From Paenibacillus marchantiae (lineage in GTDB: Bacteria; Bacillota; Bacilli; Paenibacillales; Paenibacillaceae): DNA of 64,000 nucleotides. Below are positions 53,676 to 62,384 of this stretch, one piece after another (the stretch's first letter is position 1; each line of letters begins with the position of its first letter). The notes under the pieces are model-generated. The model had not been told where the DNA came from. It was given only the letters and a program-made list of their open reading frames with translations, and did no database searches. The stretch spans positions 4,650,001 through 4,714,000 of the forward strand of contig NZ_CP118270.1 of the NCBI RefSeq assembly GCF_028771845.1, read 5' to 3'. The position numbers and the translations under genes are program-made.

Positions 53676-54383
53676 ATGATTCTATCTTCCATGCGTGATG
53701 TGGTATTCGGATACGGCAAAGAGCCAGTCATTGACCAACTGTCGCTGGATATCCATGTGGGGGAGTTTGTCGGCATTACAGGACCGAATGGTTCTGCGAA
53801 GACAACCATGCTGAAATTGCTGCTGGGGCTGTTACAGCCCTGGAGCGGCACGGTACATATGAATGTGCAGTCCGTACGTGGCAGTAAGCTGAACATCGGA
53901 TATGTACCTCAACAGGTAGCATCATTCAACAGTGGATTTCCCAGTACGGTGATCGAACTGGTGCGATCCGGATGTTACCGCAAACTCGGCTTGTTCCGCA
54001 GATTCACATCCGAGCAGGAAGCCATTGTGGAACGCAGCTTGCGGGAAGTCGGCATGTGGGAATATCGCAACGCCCGGGTTGGAGAACTATCTGGTGGACA
54101 AAAGCAGCGAATCTGCATTGCCAGAGCCTTGGCAGGCCAGCCGCAGGTACTCGTGCTGGATGAGCCGACTACAGGCATGGACCGGCGCAGCCGTGAAGGA
54201 TTCTATGATCTGATGCGCCATTATGCAGACGTTCATGCACTGACCATTATTATGGTCACCCACGGATTAGAAGAGATGGGCAACCGGTTGGACCGGACGA
54301 TTACCCTGGAGCGGCAAGAAAGTGAGGAATGGCAGTGTTTGAATACGAATTCATGCAGCGTGCTTTCTGGGCAGGCGGACTGA
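53676..54383 (+). CDS. adcC: zinc ABC transporter ATPase
   Basis: A 235-residue ATPase of the high-affinity zinc importer. Walker A reads GPNGSAKTT at 36-44, with Ala for the usual Gly, a variant known in this family. LSGGQKQRICIARAL is the signature and VLVLDEPTTGMD is Walker B; THGLEE has the switch His. A Zur-like site lies just upstream. The last 55 bases overlap the permease gene, a strong sign of coupled translation. Confidence 0.9.
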   Translation: MILSSMRDVVFGYGKEPVIDQLSLDIHVGEFVGITGPNGSAKTTMLKLLLGLLQPWSGTVHMNVQSVRGSKLNIGYVPQQVASFNSGFPSTVIELVRSGCYRKLGLFRRFTSEQEAIVERSLREVGMWEYRNARVGELSGGQKQRICIARALAGQPQVLVLDEPTTGMDRRSREGFYDLMRHYADVHALTIIMVTHGLEEMGNRLDRTITLERQESEEWQCLNTNSCSVLSGQAD

Positions 54384-55222
54384 TCGGAGTCATTGCTCCA
54401 GTTTTAGGAGTCTATCTGATGCTGCGACGGCAGGTGCTAATGGCGGATACGTTGTCCCATGTTTCATTGGCAGGGGTTGCCCTTGGTTCTGTGATGAACC
54501 TAGATCCGGTGATCTGTGGATTTGCGATTGCGATTATCGGCGCATTGCTGGTGGAACAACTCCGGCGAAATTACCTGACATATAGCGAGGTGCCTGTAGC
54601 GATCATTATGACGTCGGGTCTGGCCCTTGCTGTGGTGCTCATGAGTCTGAAAACCAATCTGTCCAAGACATTCAGCTCTTACCTGTTCGGTTCCATCGTT
54701 GCCGTTAGTGATATGCAGTTATGGATTATGGCGGCTGTGTGCGTCATCGGACTGATTTTTTTCATCGTACTCAGAAGGCCACTGTACAATTTAACGTTTG
54801 ATGAAGAGACAGCTTCCATTGGAGGCATTCAGGTAAAAGGTTTATCCTTTGCATTTGCCATTCTGACAGGAATGACTGTTGCTTCAGCCATGCCGATTGT
54901 CGGCGTATTGCTTGTGTCTGCTTTAATTGTACTGCCCGCTGCCCTGGCACTGAGATTGTCACGCAGCTTTGCGGCAGCGATCCTTATTGCTGTCGTCACT
55001 GGATTAATTGGTATTTTTAGCGGACTGACAACCTCTTACCATCTAAACACACCACCGGGAGGAACGATTGCTCTCATCCTGTTGGTCTTTCTATTGATTG
55101 GCATATCAGCACAAAAGCTGATTGGACGATATAACCGTAAACGTCATCGTAAAGAGAGAAAACAACAACGTGCAACTCTATTCATACATTCAAGGGAGAA
55201 TACGCCACATGAAATTCAATAA
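54329..55222 (+). CDS. adcB: zinc ABC transporter permease
   Basis: A 297-residue ABC-3 type permease with about eight membrane helices. RRQVLMADTLSHVSLAGVAL at about 34-53 and MPIVGVLLVSALIVLPAALA are family stretches. LTFDEETASIGGIQVKG is the coupling loop. It forms the channel of AdcCBA. The C-terminal tail is basic (RYNRKRHRKERKQQRATLF) and overlaps the adcA start by 14 bases. Confidence 0.9.
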   Translation: MAVFEYEFMQRAFWAGGLIGVIAPVLGVYLMLRRQVLMADTLSHVSLAGVALGSVMNLDPVICGFAIAIIGALLVEQLRRNYLTYSEVPVAIIMTSGLALAVVLMSLKTNLSKTFSSYLFGSIVAVSDMQLWIMAAVCVIGLIFFIVLRRPLYNLTFDEETASIGGIQVKGLSFAFAILTGMTVASAMPIVGVLLVSALIVLPAALALRLSRSFAAAILIAVVTGLIGIFSGLTTSYHLNTPPGGTIALILLVFLLIGISAQKLIGRYNRKRHRKERKQQRATLFIHSRENTPHEIQ

Positions 55223-56288
55223 AAAATCAGCTCTTGCACTATTATTCAGTCTTACACTTATCGTAGCCGGTTGTGGACAAAATCAGTCCGCTTCCGATTC
55301 CAGTACCAGCTCGGCTAACACGCCAGCACCTGCAGAGACCGAAGAGGCCAAACTGAACGTTGAAGTCAGCTTTTATCCAATGTATGAATTCACCAAAAAT
55401 GTAGCGGGTGATCTGGCTAATGTTCATACACTCGTTCCTGCGGGTATGGAGCCACATGATTGGGAGCCGACACCACAGGATATTGCGAGCATCGAAAAAG
55501 CGGATGTGCTTGTTTATAATGGGGCGGGAATGGAATCCTGGATCGATCAAGTTACGGATAGTCTGAGCAATGCCAAACTCATTCAAGTGGAAGCGAGTCA
55601 TGGGATCGATCTGCTGGAAGGATCGGAAGAAGAGGAGCATGATCACGAACATGCCGATACAACCGACACGCATGACCATGCGGATGAAGCGACAACAGAG
55701 GAGCATAATCACGATCATGACGCCGAAGCAGAAGAAGGACATACACATGATCATGATCACGGTGGACTTGATCCCCACGTTTGGCTGTCACCTGCACTTG
55801 CCGTGAAGGAAGTACGGAATATCGAGGCTGGACTCGCACAGGCTGCGCCTGAACATGCGGAGCAATTCAAGCAAAATGCCGACGCCTATGTTGCCAAACT
55901 GGAGGCACTGGATCAGGATTTCACGGCAGCTGTAGCAGACAGCAAACGTAAAGATTTCATCACACAGCATGCTGCGTTCGGTTATCTTGCAAAGGAATAC
56001 GGTCTGCAGCAAGTACCGATTGCCGGTCTGTCTCCTGAACAAGAGCCTTCCGCAGCTCAAATGGCATCCGTTATTGATTTTGCCAAGGAGCATCAGGTGA
56101 AGACGATTTTCTTCGAAACGTTGGTTTCATCCAAAGTATCAGAGACTATCGCCAACGAAGTAGGAGCCAAAACAGCTGTATTGAACCCAATTGAAGGATT
56201 GACGGAAGAGGAAATCGCAGCTGGAATGGATTACATCGGTGTAATGCGGCAGAATTTGGAGGCACTGAAACTGGCACTGAATGAATAG
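55209..56288 (+). CDS. adcA: zinc-binding lipoprotein of the Adc importer
   Basis: A 359-residue ZnuA-type binding protein with a lipobox at C22 (IVAGC). The cluster A-I fold shows SFYPMYEFTKNVAGDLANV, PAGMEPHDWEPTPQD, LDPHVWLSP and ITQHAAFGYLAKEYG, giving the zinc-binding His residues. A long flexible loop at about 140-190 is very rich in His and Asp, usual for this group. The start at 55209 follows AAGGGAG; the upstream frame is inside adcB. It is the last gene of adcCBA. Confidence 0.92.
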   Translation: MKFNKKSALALLFSLTLIVAGCGQNQSASDSSTSSANTPAPAETEEAKLNVEVSFYPMYEFTKNVAGDLANVHTLVPAGMEPHDWEPTPQDIASIEKADVLVYNGAGMESWIDQVTDSLSNAKLIQVEASHGIDLLEGSEEEEHDHEHADTTDTHDHADEATTEEHNHDHDAEAEEGHTHDHDHGGLDPHVWLSPALAVKEVRNIEAGLAQAAPEHAEQFKQNADAYVAKLEALDQDFTAAVADSKRKDFITQHAAFGYLAKEYGLQQVPIAGLSPEQEPSAAQMASVIDFAKEHQVKTIFFETLVSSKVSETIANEVGAKTAVLNPIEGLTEEEIAAGMDYIGVMRQNLEALKLALNE

Positions 56289-56336
56289 CGGTTTTGCTAC
56301 TTTAACAAGTTGAATTTACGAAAAAAGAGAACCCAT

Positions 56337-56365
56337 TTGATGCCCGTCATCGAAAAAGGTACAAT
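56337..56365 (+). promoter_or_regulatory. sigma-A promoter with a long leader
   Basis: TTGATG (56337-56342), 17-base spacer, TACAAT (56360-56365). The start would be near 56372. Confidence 0.7.
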
Positions 56366-56371
56366 AATACA

Positions 56372-56490
56372 ACATGCTGAGGAATGGCACAGCCATTCCT
56401 TTGCCTTTGGCCACGCAGAGAGCACAGGGATGTGCTCTTTTCGTTGTTCAAGGTGACGGAGATCATGCGGGGAACGGGAGGAAATGCCTT
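56372..56490 (+). ncRNA. structured 5' leader of unknown class
   Basis: Two perfect hairpins: AGGAATGGC / GCCATTCCT (56380-56400, loop ACA) and AGAGCACA / TGTGCTCT (56419-56438, loop GGGA) followed by TTTCG. ACAAC before and GTTGT after could close a three-way junction. The second hairpin could act as a weak attenuator. It matches no riboswitch I can name. Confidence 0.55.
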
Positions 56491-56967
56491 ATGGATTCAG
56501 ATGAAGAACAGGAAGTACTATTAAGCCAGCAGCCTGCCCATCTATGGAGAAGACGCAAGCTGGAGTTAATGCAGTGGACGGAACGCGAGAAGCAGACCGT
56601 GGCAGCGAAGAGAACGGAGATTTGGAACGATGTCGAAGTGGATGCTGAGTTAGTTGATGCCTTGACTTTGCTTCACAGAGCGGGCGTACGTACCGAGTTT
56701 TCTTGTGCTGGTGTGAGCCCGCTCGATGAGCCGATAGATCATTCCCTTTATGCCTATGTTACACTTATACAAAATGAGGCAGCCGATCGATTTGTGACTT
56801 ATGCGCTGTCGCAGATGCGCAATAGATTGCTTGCCACACTGGAGACAGGAACGGGTCGATATGATCTGTCGTCTTTTTTCATAGGTCATAACCGGAGTTT
56901 CTGCTGGTGGATGCAATATTGCGCCGCGCATTTCATGGATCGAAACGATTTAAGTGTAGCCACGTAG
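56491..56967 (+). CDS. protein of unknown function
   Basis: A 158-residue protein that I do not recognise. It is acidic at the start (DSDEEQEVLL), with a basic helix (LWRRRKLELMQW). A conserved-looking core follows: LLHRAGVRTEFSCAGVSPLD, DHSLYAYVTLIQNEAADRFV and FIGHNRSFCWWMQYC. The paired Cys and Trp residues near the end look structural. The ATG at 56491 has GGGAGG 9 bases upstream. No membrane segment or signal peptide. It stands after a structured leader with its own promoter. Confidence 0.75.
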   Translation: MDSDEEQEVLLSQQPAHLWRRRKLELMQWTEREKQTVAAKRTEIWNDVEVDAELVDALTLLHRAGVRTEFSCAGVSPLDEPIDHSLYAYVTLIQNEAADRFVTYALSQMRNRLLATLETGTGRYDLSSFFIGHNRSFCWWMQYCAAHFMDRNDLSVAT

Positions 56968-57014
56968 TATAGTGATAGGTATTTTTACTCGGAGGCAAGG
57001 GAGGTAGGACCGGA

Positions 57015-57722
57015 TTGAATAAATGGCTCAAAACCATACTGTTTCTGGTGGGTTCAGCGCTACTGACCCGCTTTATACCATTTTCTTCATTGTTCCGTAA
57101 CCTGGATACGATGATACACGAATTTGGCCATGCACTGGTAACACTGTTGTTATCCGGCAAAGTATTGCGCATTGAGTTATACGCTGATCACAGTGGCGTT
57201 ACATATTCATCCATGCTGACACCAGGCAGATCTATATTGGTTTCCTTAGCGGGGTATGTCACGGCGTCTCTCTTTGCCTGGCTGTTATTCTATCTTTACC
57301 GGAAAGGACGGCACATGTGGGGGCTCGGCATTATGACGGGTGTAGCTCTTGTGTCGCTTCTCTTCTATGTAAGGGGAGAATTCGGCATGCTCTGGCTTAC
57401 AGGCTTTAGTGCGCTGAATGTTGTGATTATGATCTTTGGTGCCAAAATCGCGAAATTCTATTATTTGTTGCTGGCTTTCCTCACACTGGAAGAGTCCGTA
57501 GTTAGTGCCATGTATGTTGGGCTAATGTCCTGGACACAGCCGTCCCGGGCAGGGGATGCAGCCAATCTGGCTCAGCAGACATTTCTCCCGGCACTGTTCT
57601 GGGGAACGTTATTTGCACTGTTTGCACTGTGGTGTGCGAAGGGAGCACTGACGCTCTTTTTCCGAAAAGAAAGCACGGTCCGCACGTCAAAATCCCGTGG
57701 ATTACGCGGGCGTAATGTTTAG
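57015..57722 (+). CDS. M50-like membrane metalloprotease
   Basis: A 235-residue membrane protein with HEFGHA at 35-40, the zinc motif HExxH of M50 site-2-type proteases, between two hydrophobic stretches. LTPGRSILVSLAGYVTASLF and WGLGIMTGVALVSLLFYV are further helices. It starts at a TTG 9 bases after GGGAGG. The family is found beside many unrelated genes and its targets are unknown. A terminator follows. Confidence 0.82.
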   Translation: MNKWLKTILFLVGSALLTRFIPFSSLFRNLDTMIHEFGHALVTLLLSGKVLRIELYADHSGVTYSSMLTPGRSILVSLAGYVTASLFAWLLFYLYRKGRHMWGLGIMTGVALVSLLFYVRGEFGMLWLTGFSALNVVIMIFGAKIAKFYYLLLAFLTLEESVVSAMYVGLMSWTQPSRAGDAANLAQQTFLPALFWGTLFALFALWCAKGALTLFFRKESTVRTSKSRGLRGRNV

Positions 57723-57731
57723 AAAACAGAG

Positions 57732-57770
57732 AAGGCACTTCCTTTTTTATTAAAGGAGAGTGCCTTTTTG
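57732..57770 (+). terminator. terminator of the M50-like gene
   Basis: AAGGCACTTCCTTT / AAAGGAGAGTGCCTT stem with one mismatch and a run of T at the end. Confidence 0.85.
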
Positions 57771-57782
57771 CGTGTCTTCGTG

Positions 57783-58154
57783 TCAATCTCCAAGATTGTC
57801 CCATAACACATAAAAGTAATAAATTTCTTCCATGATCGCCTTATCATCCTCAGCGGCAATACCGCCCTTCATCCTTGCAAGGGTACCCAGAATATCGTAA
57901 ATCGTCTCACGCTCCACACTGAACTGTATGCGATTGACGATCTTGTCCCAGGCTTTCATCGCGTAATCGATTTGGGACTTGGCTTCAGTCCATTTTTTGC
58001 CCTCAACCTGTTTCTGCAATGTTTGTACAGATTCAAGCAAGCGATCATCAGCACCAAAGGGCTTTTTGAGAAGGGCTCCGCTTGCCATTATCGCAACGAA
58101 CACAAGAATGAGGCAGATCGGAAGCACATACAGCAACCAGAAACGCGATTTCAT
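57783..58154 (-). CDS. DUF4363 family protein
   Basis: A 123-residue protein with one N-terminal membrane anchor (FWLLYVLPICLILVFVAIMA) and a helical outer part (LLESVQTLQKQVEGKKWTEA, YDILGTLARMKGGI, IYYFYVLWDNLGD). It matches the DUF4363 group, usually next to a YetF-like DUF421 gene, as here, 23 bases downstream of it. The role is not known. AAGGAGGCGA precedes the ATG. Confidence 0.8.
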   Translation of the reverse strand: MKSRFWLLYVLPICLILVFVAIMASGALLKKPFGADDRLLESVQTLQKQVEGKKWTEAKSQIDYAMKAWDKIVNRIQFSVERETIYDILGTLARMKGGIAAEDDKAIMEEIYYFYVLWDNLGD

Positions 58155-58177
58155 TCAATCGCCTCCTTCATGTAAAT

Positions 58178-58906
58178 TTAGAAAGGCCCCTCATAATCGC
58201 CCATATCGATTTTTTCGGTGATCTTATCTTTGAATAGATCAATATACAATTTATCGTTAGGCAATATGGCGGCAAAAGCAATATCCTGTATCGTCACTTT
58301 TTGCTTTTTAAGCTGCTCGCTGAGCCAGTTCGTATCTTTGTTTCGTTCCTCCAGATTTTGCTTAATCAGCACGCCATCAATGATAATCTCGGTCATCAGC
58401 TTGCTCTTGGCAGGATGCATATGCATGTCCTTCGCGGTTACCGGTTGATTCTCTGGTTTCAACACAACAGAGAGACTGCCGTCCGGTTCAAGAATGGCAT
58501 AATCCAGCGTAGTGATGTCAAATACATCCTTTTGCCGCAGCATCATGGTCAATTCGTCAAATTTCACACGCATTTTACTCAGGTTTTGTTCGAGAATTTT
58601 ACCATTCTGGATGATCAGTGTGGGGTCAGAGTCCATCAGTTTGGAGATGGTACGATTTTTCAGCGTAATATACTGAAAAATAATCGTGATAATGGTGAAA
58701 ATGGTCAAGGCCACAAAATGAATCCACGCCTTGGAAGATAGATCGGTCGCAAATGTACCTGCGATGGAACCGATCGTAATACCGTTAATGTAATCAAAAT
58801 ACGTCAAGTTGCCCATTTGTTGTTTGCCCAGCACCCGGGTATAGATGATCAGGGTCAGAAAGGCGATAATCGATCGCACAGCAACAACCCATGTTTCTTC
58901 CATCAT
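58178..58906 (-). CDS. DUF421 membrane protein (YetF-like)
   Basis: A 242-residue protein with three membrane helices (about 8-80), RVLGKQQMGNLTYFDYINGI as the conserved loop, and a soluble C-terminal YetF domain with DPTLIIQNGKILEQNLSKMR and TLDYAILEPDGSLSV. The family is common in spore formers and some members affect spore or membrane properties; this one is not assigned. GGAAGGTGAT lies before the ATG. It is in a unit with the DUF4363 gene. Confidence 0.86.
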   Translation of the reverse strand: MMEETWVVAVRSIIAFLTLIIYTRVLGKQQMGNLTYFDYINGITIGSIAGTFATDLSSKAWIHFVALTIFTIITIIFQYITLKNRTISKLMDSDPTLIIQNGKILEQNLSKMRVKFDELTMMLRQKDVFDITTLDYAILEPDGSLSVVLKPENQPVTAKDMHMHPAKSKLMTEIIIDGVLIKQNLEERNKDTNWLSEQLKKQKVTIQDIAFAAILPNDKLYIDLFKDKITEKIDMGDYEGPF

Positions 58907-59038
58907 GTATGTATCACCTTCCTTCGCTTCATCTTACAGATTGAAAATGTGAATGCTTGAAGCCATTCTTTAATTCCACCCAGCATATTTGTGGGCTATA
59001 ACAAGCTTTTCCTAGGCTGGATAATCTTATTCTTGAAC

Positions 59039-59079
59039 GCAAAAAACCGAAACCTGGCTAAGTGCTCCAGGCTTCGGTT
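59039..59079 (-). terminator. terminator of the mannonate operon
   Basis: AACCGAAGCCTGG / CCAGGTTTCGGTT stem (13 bp, one mismatch) followed on the minus strand by TTTTTTGCG. Confidence 0.85.
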
Positions 59080-59138
59080 AATCATTCGTTACATATCTTT
59101 AATTCGGTAAATCCATGGAATAGTAAATAGAATAGAGG

Positions 59139-60002
59139 TCATACACCCGAGTAAGCCATAAACCCACCATCTACAGGAATAACCGTACCTGTAACAAAAC
59201 CGGACTGACGTTCATCTGCCAGCCACATCAGCGTGCCTAGAAGATCTTCCGGTTTGCCGAAGCGGCGCATTGGCGTGTGCGCAATGATTTTACTTGAACG
59301 TTCGGTCGGCGAGCCATCCGGCTTAAGCAGCAGATTACGGTTTTGTTCAGTCAGGAAGAATCCTGGTGCAATGGCGTTTACTCGGATTCCCGATTCGGCC
59401 AGATGTACCGCAAGCCATTGCGTGAAATTGTTAATCGCCGCTTTGGCTGCACTGTACGCAGGAACTTTGGTCATGGGCGAAGGGGCACTCATGGACGAAA
59501 TATTAATGACGGTAGCTGGAACATCACGTTCTATCATTTGTCTTGCGAAGATTTGGGTAGGGATGAGGGACCCAACAAAGTTCAGATCCATCACCTGACG
59601 GAATCCCTCGACACTTACATCAAAAAAAGTAGTGATATCCGGCTGCTCCAAATCTTCCTGTCTGAAAATTTCATTCGTGGTATTGGCGCTGGCATGGTTG
59701 CCACCCGCTCCGTTAATAAGGATATCGCAAGGTCCAAGCTTCTCCTGAACAACAGCTGCTGCCGCTATTACACTATCGGTCTGGGTCACATCACAAGCTA
59801 CAGCGATCGCTTTTCCACCCGCAGACTCAATTGCTGCAACAACTTCTTCCCCTTTGGATACGGTACGGTTCAGAATGGCTACACTTGCGCCATGTCGCGC
59901 GAGCTCTTCAGCCATAGAACGACATAGAACACCTGCCCCGCCAGTAATTACAGCTGTTCTGCCTTCCAGACGAGTTGATCTTTCTTTGGTAAATTCACTC
60001 AT
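59139..60002 (-). CDS. SDR oxidoreductase, likely D-mannonate/fructuronate reductase
   Basis: A 287-residue classic SDR. RTAVITGGAGVLCRSMAEEL is the coenzyme loop, NGAGG holds the structural Asn, and SSM with YSAAK gives the Ser-Tyr-Lys set. Its ATG at 60002 overlaps the uxuA stop by 4 bases, and GGAGGTC is the binding site. In B. subtilis an SDR (YjmF type) after uxuA reduces D-fructuronate to D-mannonate. Context makes that role most likely here. Confidence 0.88.
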   Translation of the reverse strand: MSEFTKERSTRLEGRTAVITGGAGVLCRSMAEELARHGASVAILNRTVSKGEEVVAAIESAGGKAIAVACDVTQTDSVIAAAAVVQEKLGPCDILINGAGGNHASANTTNEIFRQEDLEQPDITTFFDVSVEGFRQVMDLNFVGSLIPTQIFARQMIERDVPATVINISSMSAPSPMTKVPAYSAAKAAINNFTQWLAVHLAESGIRVNAIAPGFFLTEQNRNLLLKPDGSPTERSSKIIAHTPMRRFGKPEDLLGTLMWLADERQSGFVTGTVIPVDGGFMAYSGV

Positions 60003-61066
60003 GCTTTTGACCTCCTTTGCAGGGAGTCCCAAACGCCCCACAGATACATAATTCCCAGAGCCCGATCATAGAGTCCATATCCCGGTCTACATTGTTCTCC
60101 CCAGAGATGACGTCCATGATCCGGTCGTGCATAACCTTCAAATCCAATATCGTGATAGGCTTCCACAACACCGGCAATATCGACATTTCCATCCTGACTG
60201 CGGTGGGATGTCTCGATAAAGTCTCCATTATCATAGATTTTTACATTACGGATATGAGCAAAAGGAATACGGTCCTTGAACTCGTGGATCATACCGATAA
60301 TATCATTGTTTGGATTAGCTCCAAGAGAGCCACTGCACAACGTTACACTATTGTAAGGGCTATCATACAAGTTCAGATATCTGCGAACATTGTCTTGACT
60401 CGTAATAATTTTCGGCAGACCAAAGATCGGCCAAGGCGGATCATCCGGATGAATGGCCATTCGAATACCTAACCGTTCAGCAGTAGGAATGATCTCCTGC
60501 AGGAAATAACGAGCGTGTTCCCACATATCTTCCTCTGTTACATCCTTATAGGCTTCGAACAGACCTGTTAAATACTGCAATCGTTCCGGTTCCCAGCCGG
60601 GCATCGTCAATGCGGAATTTTCGGTAATGCGTCGAACCAATTCCAGCGGTTCAATATCGGCGATTTTGCTATTCTCGTAGAAGAGGGCGGTAGAGCCATC
60701 TTCCATCTCCTTATGCAAATCGGTACGCAGCCAATCAAAGATCGGCATGAAGTTGTAACAGATCACTTTAACGCCTACCTGGGCGAGTTTTTCCATCGTT
60801 TTTTTGTAATTCTCAATATATTGATCACGTGTAGGCAGACCGAGCTTGATGTCTTCATGAATGTTAACACTCTCAACGACATCCAGATGTAACCCGGCCT
60901 GATCTGCAGCAGCTTTGACTGCCAGAATTTTGTCCATGGGCCATTCCTCACCTGCCGGAACATCATGCAGCGCCCATACAATGCCTTCGACTCCCGGAAT
61001 CTGCCGGATGTGGTCAAGTGTTACGGTATCATTGCCTTCTCCAAACCAGCGAAAAACCATTCTCAT
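59999..61066 (-). CDS. uxuA: mannonate dehydratase
   Basis: A 355-residue UxuA. MRMVFRWFGEGNDTVTLDHI at the start, GVEGIVWALHDVPAGE, VKVICYNFMPIFDWLRTDLH, MAIHPDDPPWPIFGLPKI, TLCSGSLGANP and YARPDHGRHLWGEQ are all typical. It dehydrates D-mannonate to 2-keto-3-deoxygluconate. I chose the ATG at 61066 because the AGGTGA site is 5-6 bases before it; a GTG at 61075 is closer to that site and less likely. It is second in the gntR-uxuA-SDR unit. Confidence 0.94.
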   Translation of the reverse strand: MRMVFRWFGEGNDTVTLDHIRQIPGVEGIVWALHDVPAGEEWPMDKILAVKAAADQAGLHLDVVESVNIHEDIKLGLPTRDQYIENYKKTMEKLAQVGVKVICYNFMPIFDWLRTDLHKEMEDGSTALFYENSKIADIEPLELVRRITENSALTMPGWEPERLQYLTGLFEAYKDVTEEDMWEHARYFLQEIIPTAERLGIRMAIHPDDPPWPIFGLPKIITSQDNVRRYLNLYDSPYNSVTLCSGSLGANPNNDIIGMIHEFKDRIPFAHIRNVKIYDNGDFIETSHRSQDGNVDIAGVVEAYHDIGFEGYARPDHGRHLWGEQCRPGYGLYDRALGIMYLWGVWDSLQRRSKA

Positions 61067-61113
61067 CACATTCACCTCATCAAGATTAGTTTAAAGAACA
61101 GGTAGATCCATCA

Positions 61114-61845
61114 TCATTGAAAATAGGAAGGGTATGTATCCCGCAGGACAGCCAGATCCGTTACGGTCAAATGCAGATGTTCCTGCATAATGTGCTCTGC
61201 CGTTTGGGCATCATGCTGTTGTATCGCCTGTACCATGGATCGATGCTGTTCGAGCAAATGATCCCAATGATGATCCGAAGACAGACGGAGCATTCGGCTC
61301 CGGTTCAGATGCACGTTCATATGCTGGATCACGGACCAGGTGTTTTTTTTGTTACAGCCTGCAAAGAGAGTACTATGGAATTCCTCATCCAATCCGAACA
61401 TTCGTTCATCATCCGGTTCAAGTATGCATTCCTGCTGCTGCGCAAGGTTCTGCTCCAATATTTTCATGTGTTCATCTGGAAATTGGACACACGCGAGCCG
61501 TATGACGGCACGCTCAAGCTGCTCACGCATGAAACGTGCTTCCTCCACGAGATCAACCTGAATCAGAGATACATAGGTACCTCGCTGCGGATAGACTTCC
61601 AGCAGACCTTCCTGCGCTAATCGGACAAAGCTTTCTCGAACAGGGGTCCGACTTACATTGAACTCAAGCGAGATCTCTTTCTCCGAGATGGCGGTACCCG
61701 GAGGCAGCTTCAAACTCAGAATCAACTGCTTCAACGTCGTATAGACCGCCTCACGAGAAGAGAATGCCTGTTTGTTCAGAGAAGACGGGTTAATTAAGGA
61801 TGATAATAATTCGGCTTTGGACGAAGACCTAGGGGGATATTCCAT
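61114..61845 (-). CDS. GntR/FCD-family regulator of the mannonate operon
   Basis: A 243-residue FadR-type GntR regulator. The winged helix reads AVYTTLKQLILSLKLPPGTA and ISLEFNVSRTPVRESFVRLA; the FCD domain has DEEFHSTLFAGCNKK and EQHRSMVQAIQQHDAQTAEH, with the Asp and His residues for metal. It heads the operon and is followed by uxuA after about 47 bases. A 28-base palindrome 20 bases before its start should be its operator, so it is autoregulated. AAGGAG precedes the ATG. Confidence 0.88.
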   Translation of the reverse strand: MEYPPRSSSKAELLSSLINPSSLNKQAFSSREAVYTTLKQLILSLKLPPGTAISEKEISLEFNVSRTPVRESFVRLAQEGLLEVYPQRGTYVSLIQVDLVEEARFMREQLERAVIRLACVQFPDEHMKILEQNLAQQQECILEPDDERMFGLDEEFHSTLFAGCNKKNTWSVIQHMNVHLNRSRMLRLSSDHHWDHLLEQHRSMVQAIQQHDAQTAEHIMQEHLHLTVTDLAVLRDTYPSYFQ

Positions 61846-61865
61846 AATCTCAACTCCTTCAAGAA

Positions 61866-61893
61866 CATACTACCATACTTGTATGGTAGTATG
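61866..61893. promoter_or_regulatory. GntR operator-like palindrome
   Basis: Arms CATACTACCATAC and GTATGGTAGTATG (13 bases each, perfect) around TT. Just upstream of the regulator gene; the GTATGGTA core fits GntR-type sites. Confidence 0.8.
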
Positions 61894-61905
61894 GAAGCGC
61901 TTTAT
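61892..61905. promoter_or_regulatory. cre-like site next to the GntR operator
   Basis: TGGAAGCGCTTTAT matches 12 of 14 CcpA consensus positions and directly abuts the palindrome. Confidence 0.5.
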
Positions 61906-61976
61906 ATAAGTTAGTCTAAAATTTATCGCACATGGCTTGCTGTTAGCGGGATGCTGGAGTAAACTATAGTCATTAG

Positions 61977-61994
61977 GTTCAAATGTTTAAACCA
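61977..61994. promoter_or_regulatory. ArsR-type operator candidate, copy 1
   Basis: GGTT-CAAATGTTTA-AACC, carrying ATGTTTAAAC, upstream of the ArsR gene. The same 10-base core recurs at 62391-62400 before the aldehyde dehydrogenase gene. Confidence 0.5.
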
Positions 61995-62043
61995 ACAGAC
62001 ATGACAATTGTGATATCTGTAGACATATAATAGAGGTGAAACC

Positions 62044-62346
62044 ATGGGACAAAAAGCGATATCTATTTTTCAAACCTGCATCCCCTTATTCCAGGTACTT
62101 AGCGACAATCATCGTCAGGCGATATTACTTGCTCTTAGTGAGAAGGGCAGCATGACAGTGAATGAAATTACAGAGCAGTTCAGCCTATCCCGGCCTGCTA
62201 TATCTCATCATCTCAAGTTATTGCTTGAAAAAGGGCTCATCTCCGTAGAACAGAAGGGCACACAACGATATTATTCCGCTTCATTAAGGTCCTCGGTAGA
62301 GCTGTTGAAGGAACTGGTTGGCGCGTTGGAAGAAGAGTGCTTATAA
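62044..62346 (+). CDS. ArsR-family regulator without metal-site cysteines
   Basis: A 100-residue winged helix protein. The DNA-binding stretch is MTVNEITEQFSLSRPAISHH and LKLLLEKGLISVEQKGTQRY, with ISIFQTCIPLFQVLSDNHRQ before it. The Cys residues (C12, C99) are not in the ELCVCDL-type site, so it is probably not a classic arsenic or cadmium sensor. AGAGGTG lies close before the ATG, and a TATAAT box is upstream. It precedes an aldehyde dehydrogenase gene that carries a shared motif, suggesting joint control. Confidence 0.86.
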   Translation: MGQKAISIFQTCIPLFQVLSDNHRQAILLALSEKGSMTVNEITEQFSLSRPAISHHLKLLLEKGLISVEQKGTQRYYSASLRSSVELLKELVGALEEECL

Positions 62347-62384
62347 GCAAGAGTTGTTAACATGCCTAGGCATGTGGGCTAAAT

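Noticed and set aside
53676..54383. Ala in the Walker A of AdcC as a sign of a dead ATPase
   Set aside because: Similar variants of this loop are usual in zinc ABC ATPases; the Lys and Thr and all other motifs are intact.
55242..55778. Met/Ile/Cys-rich frame antisense to adcA
   Set aside because: A mirror of the His/Asp-rich loop codons in adcA.
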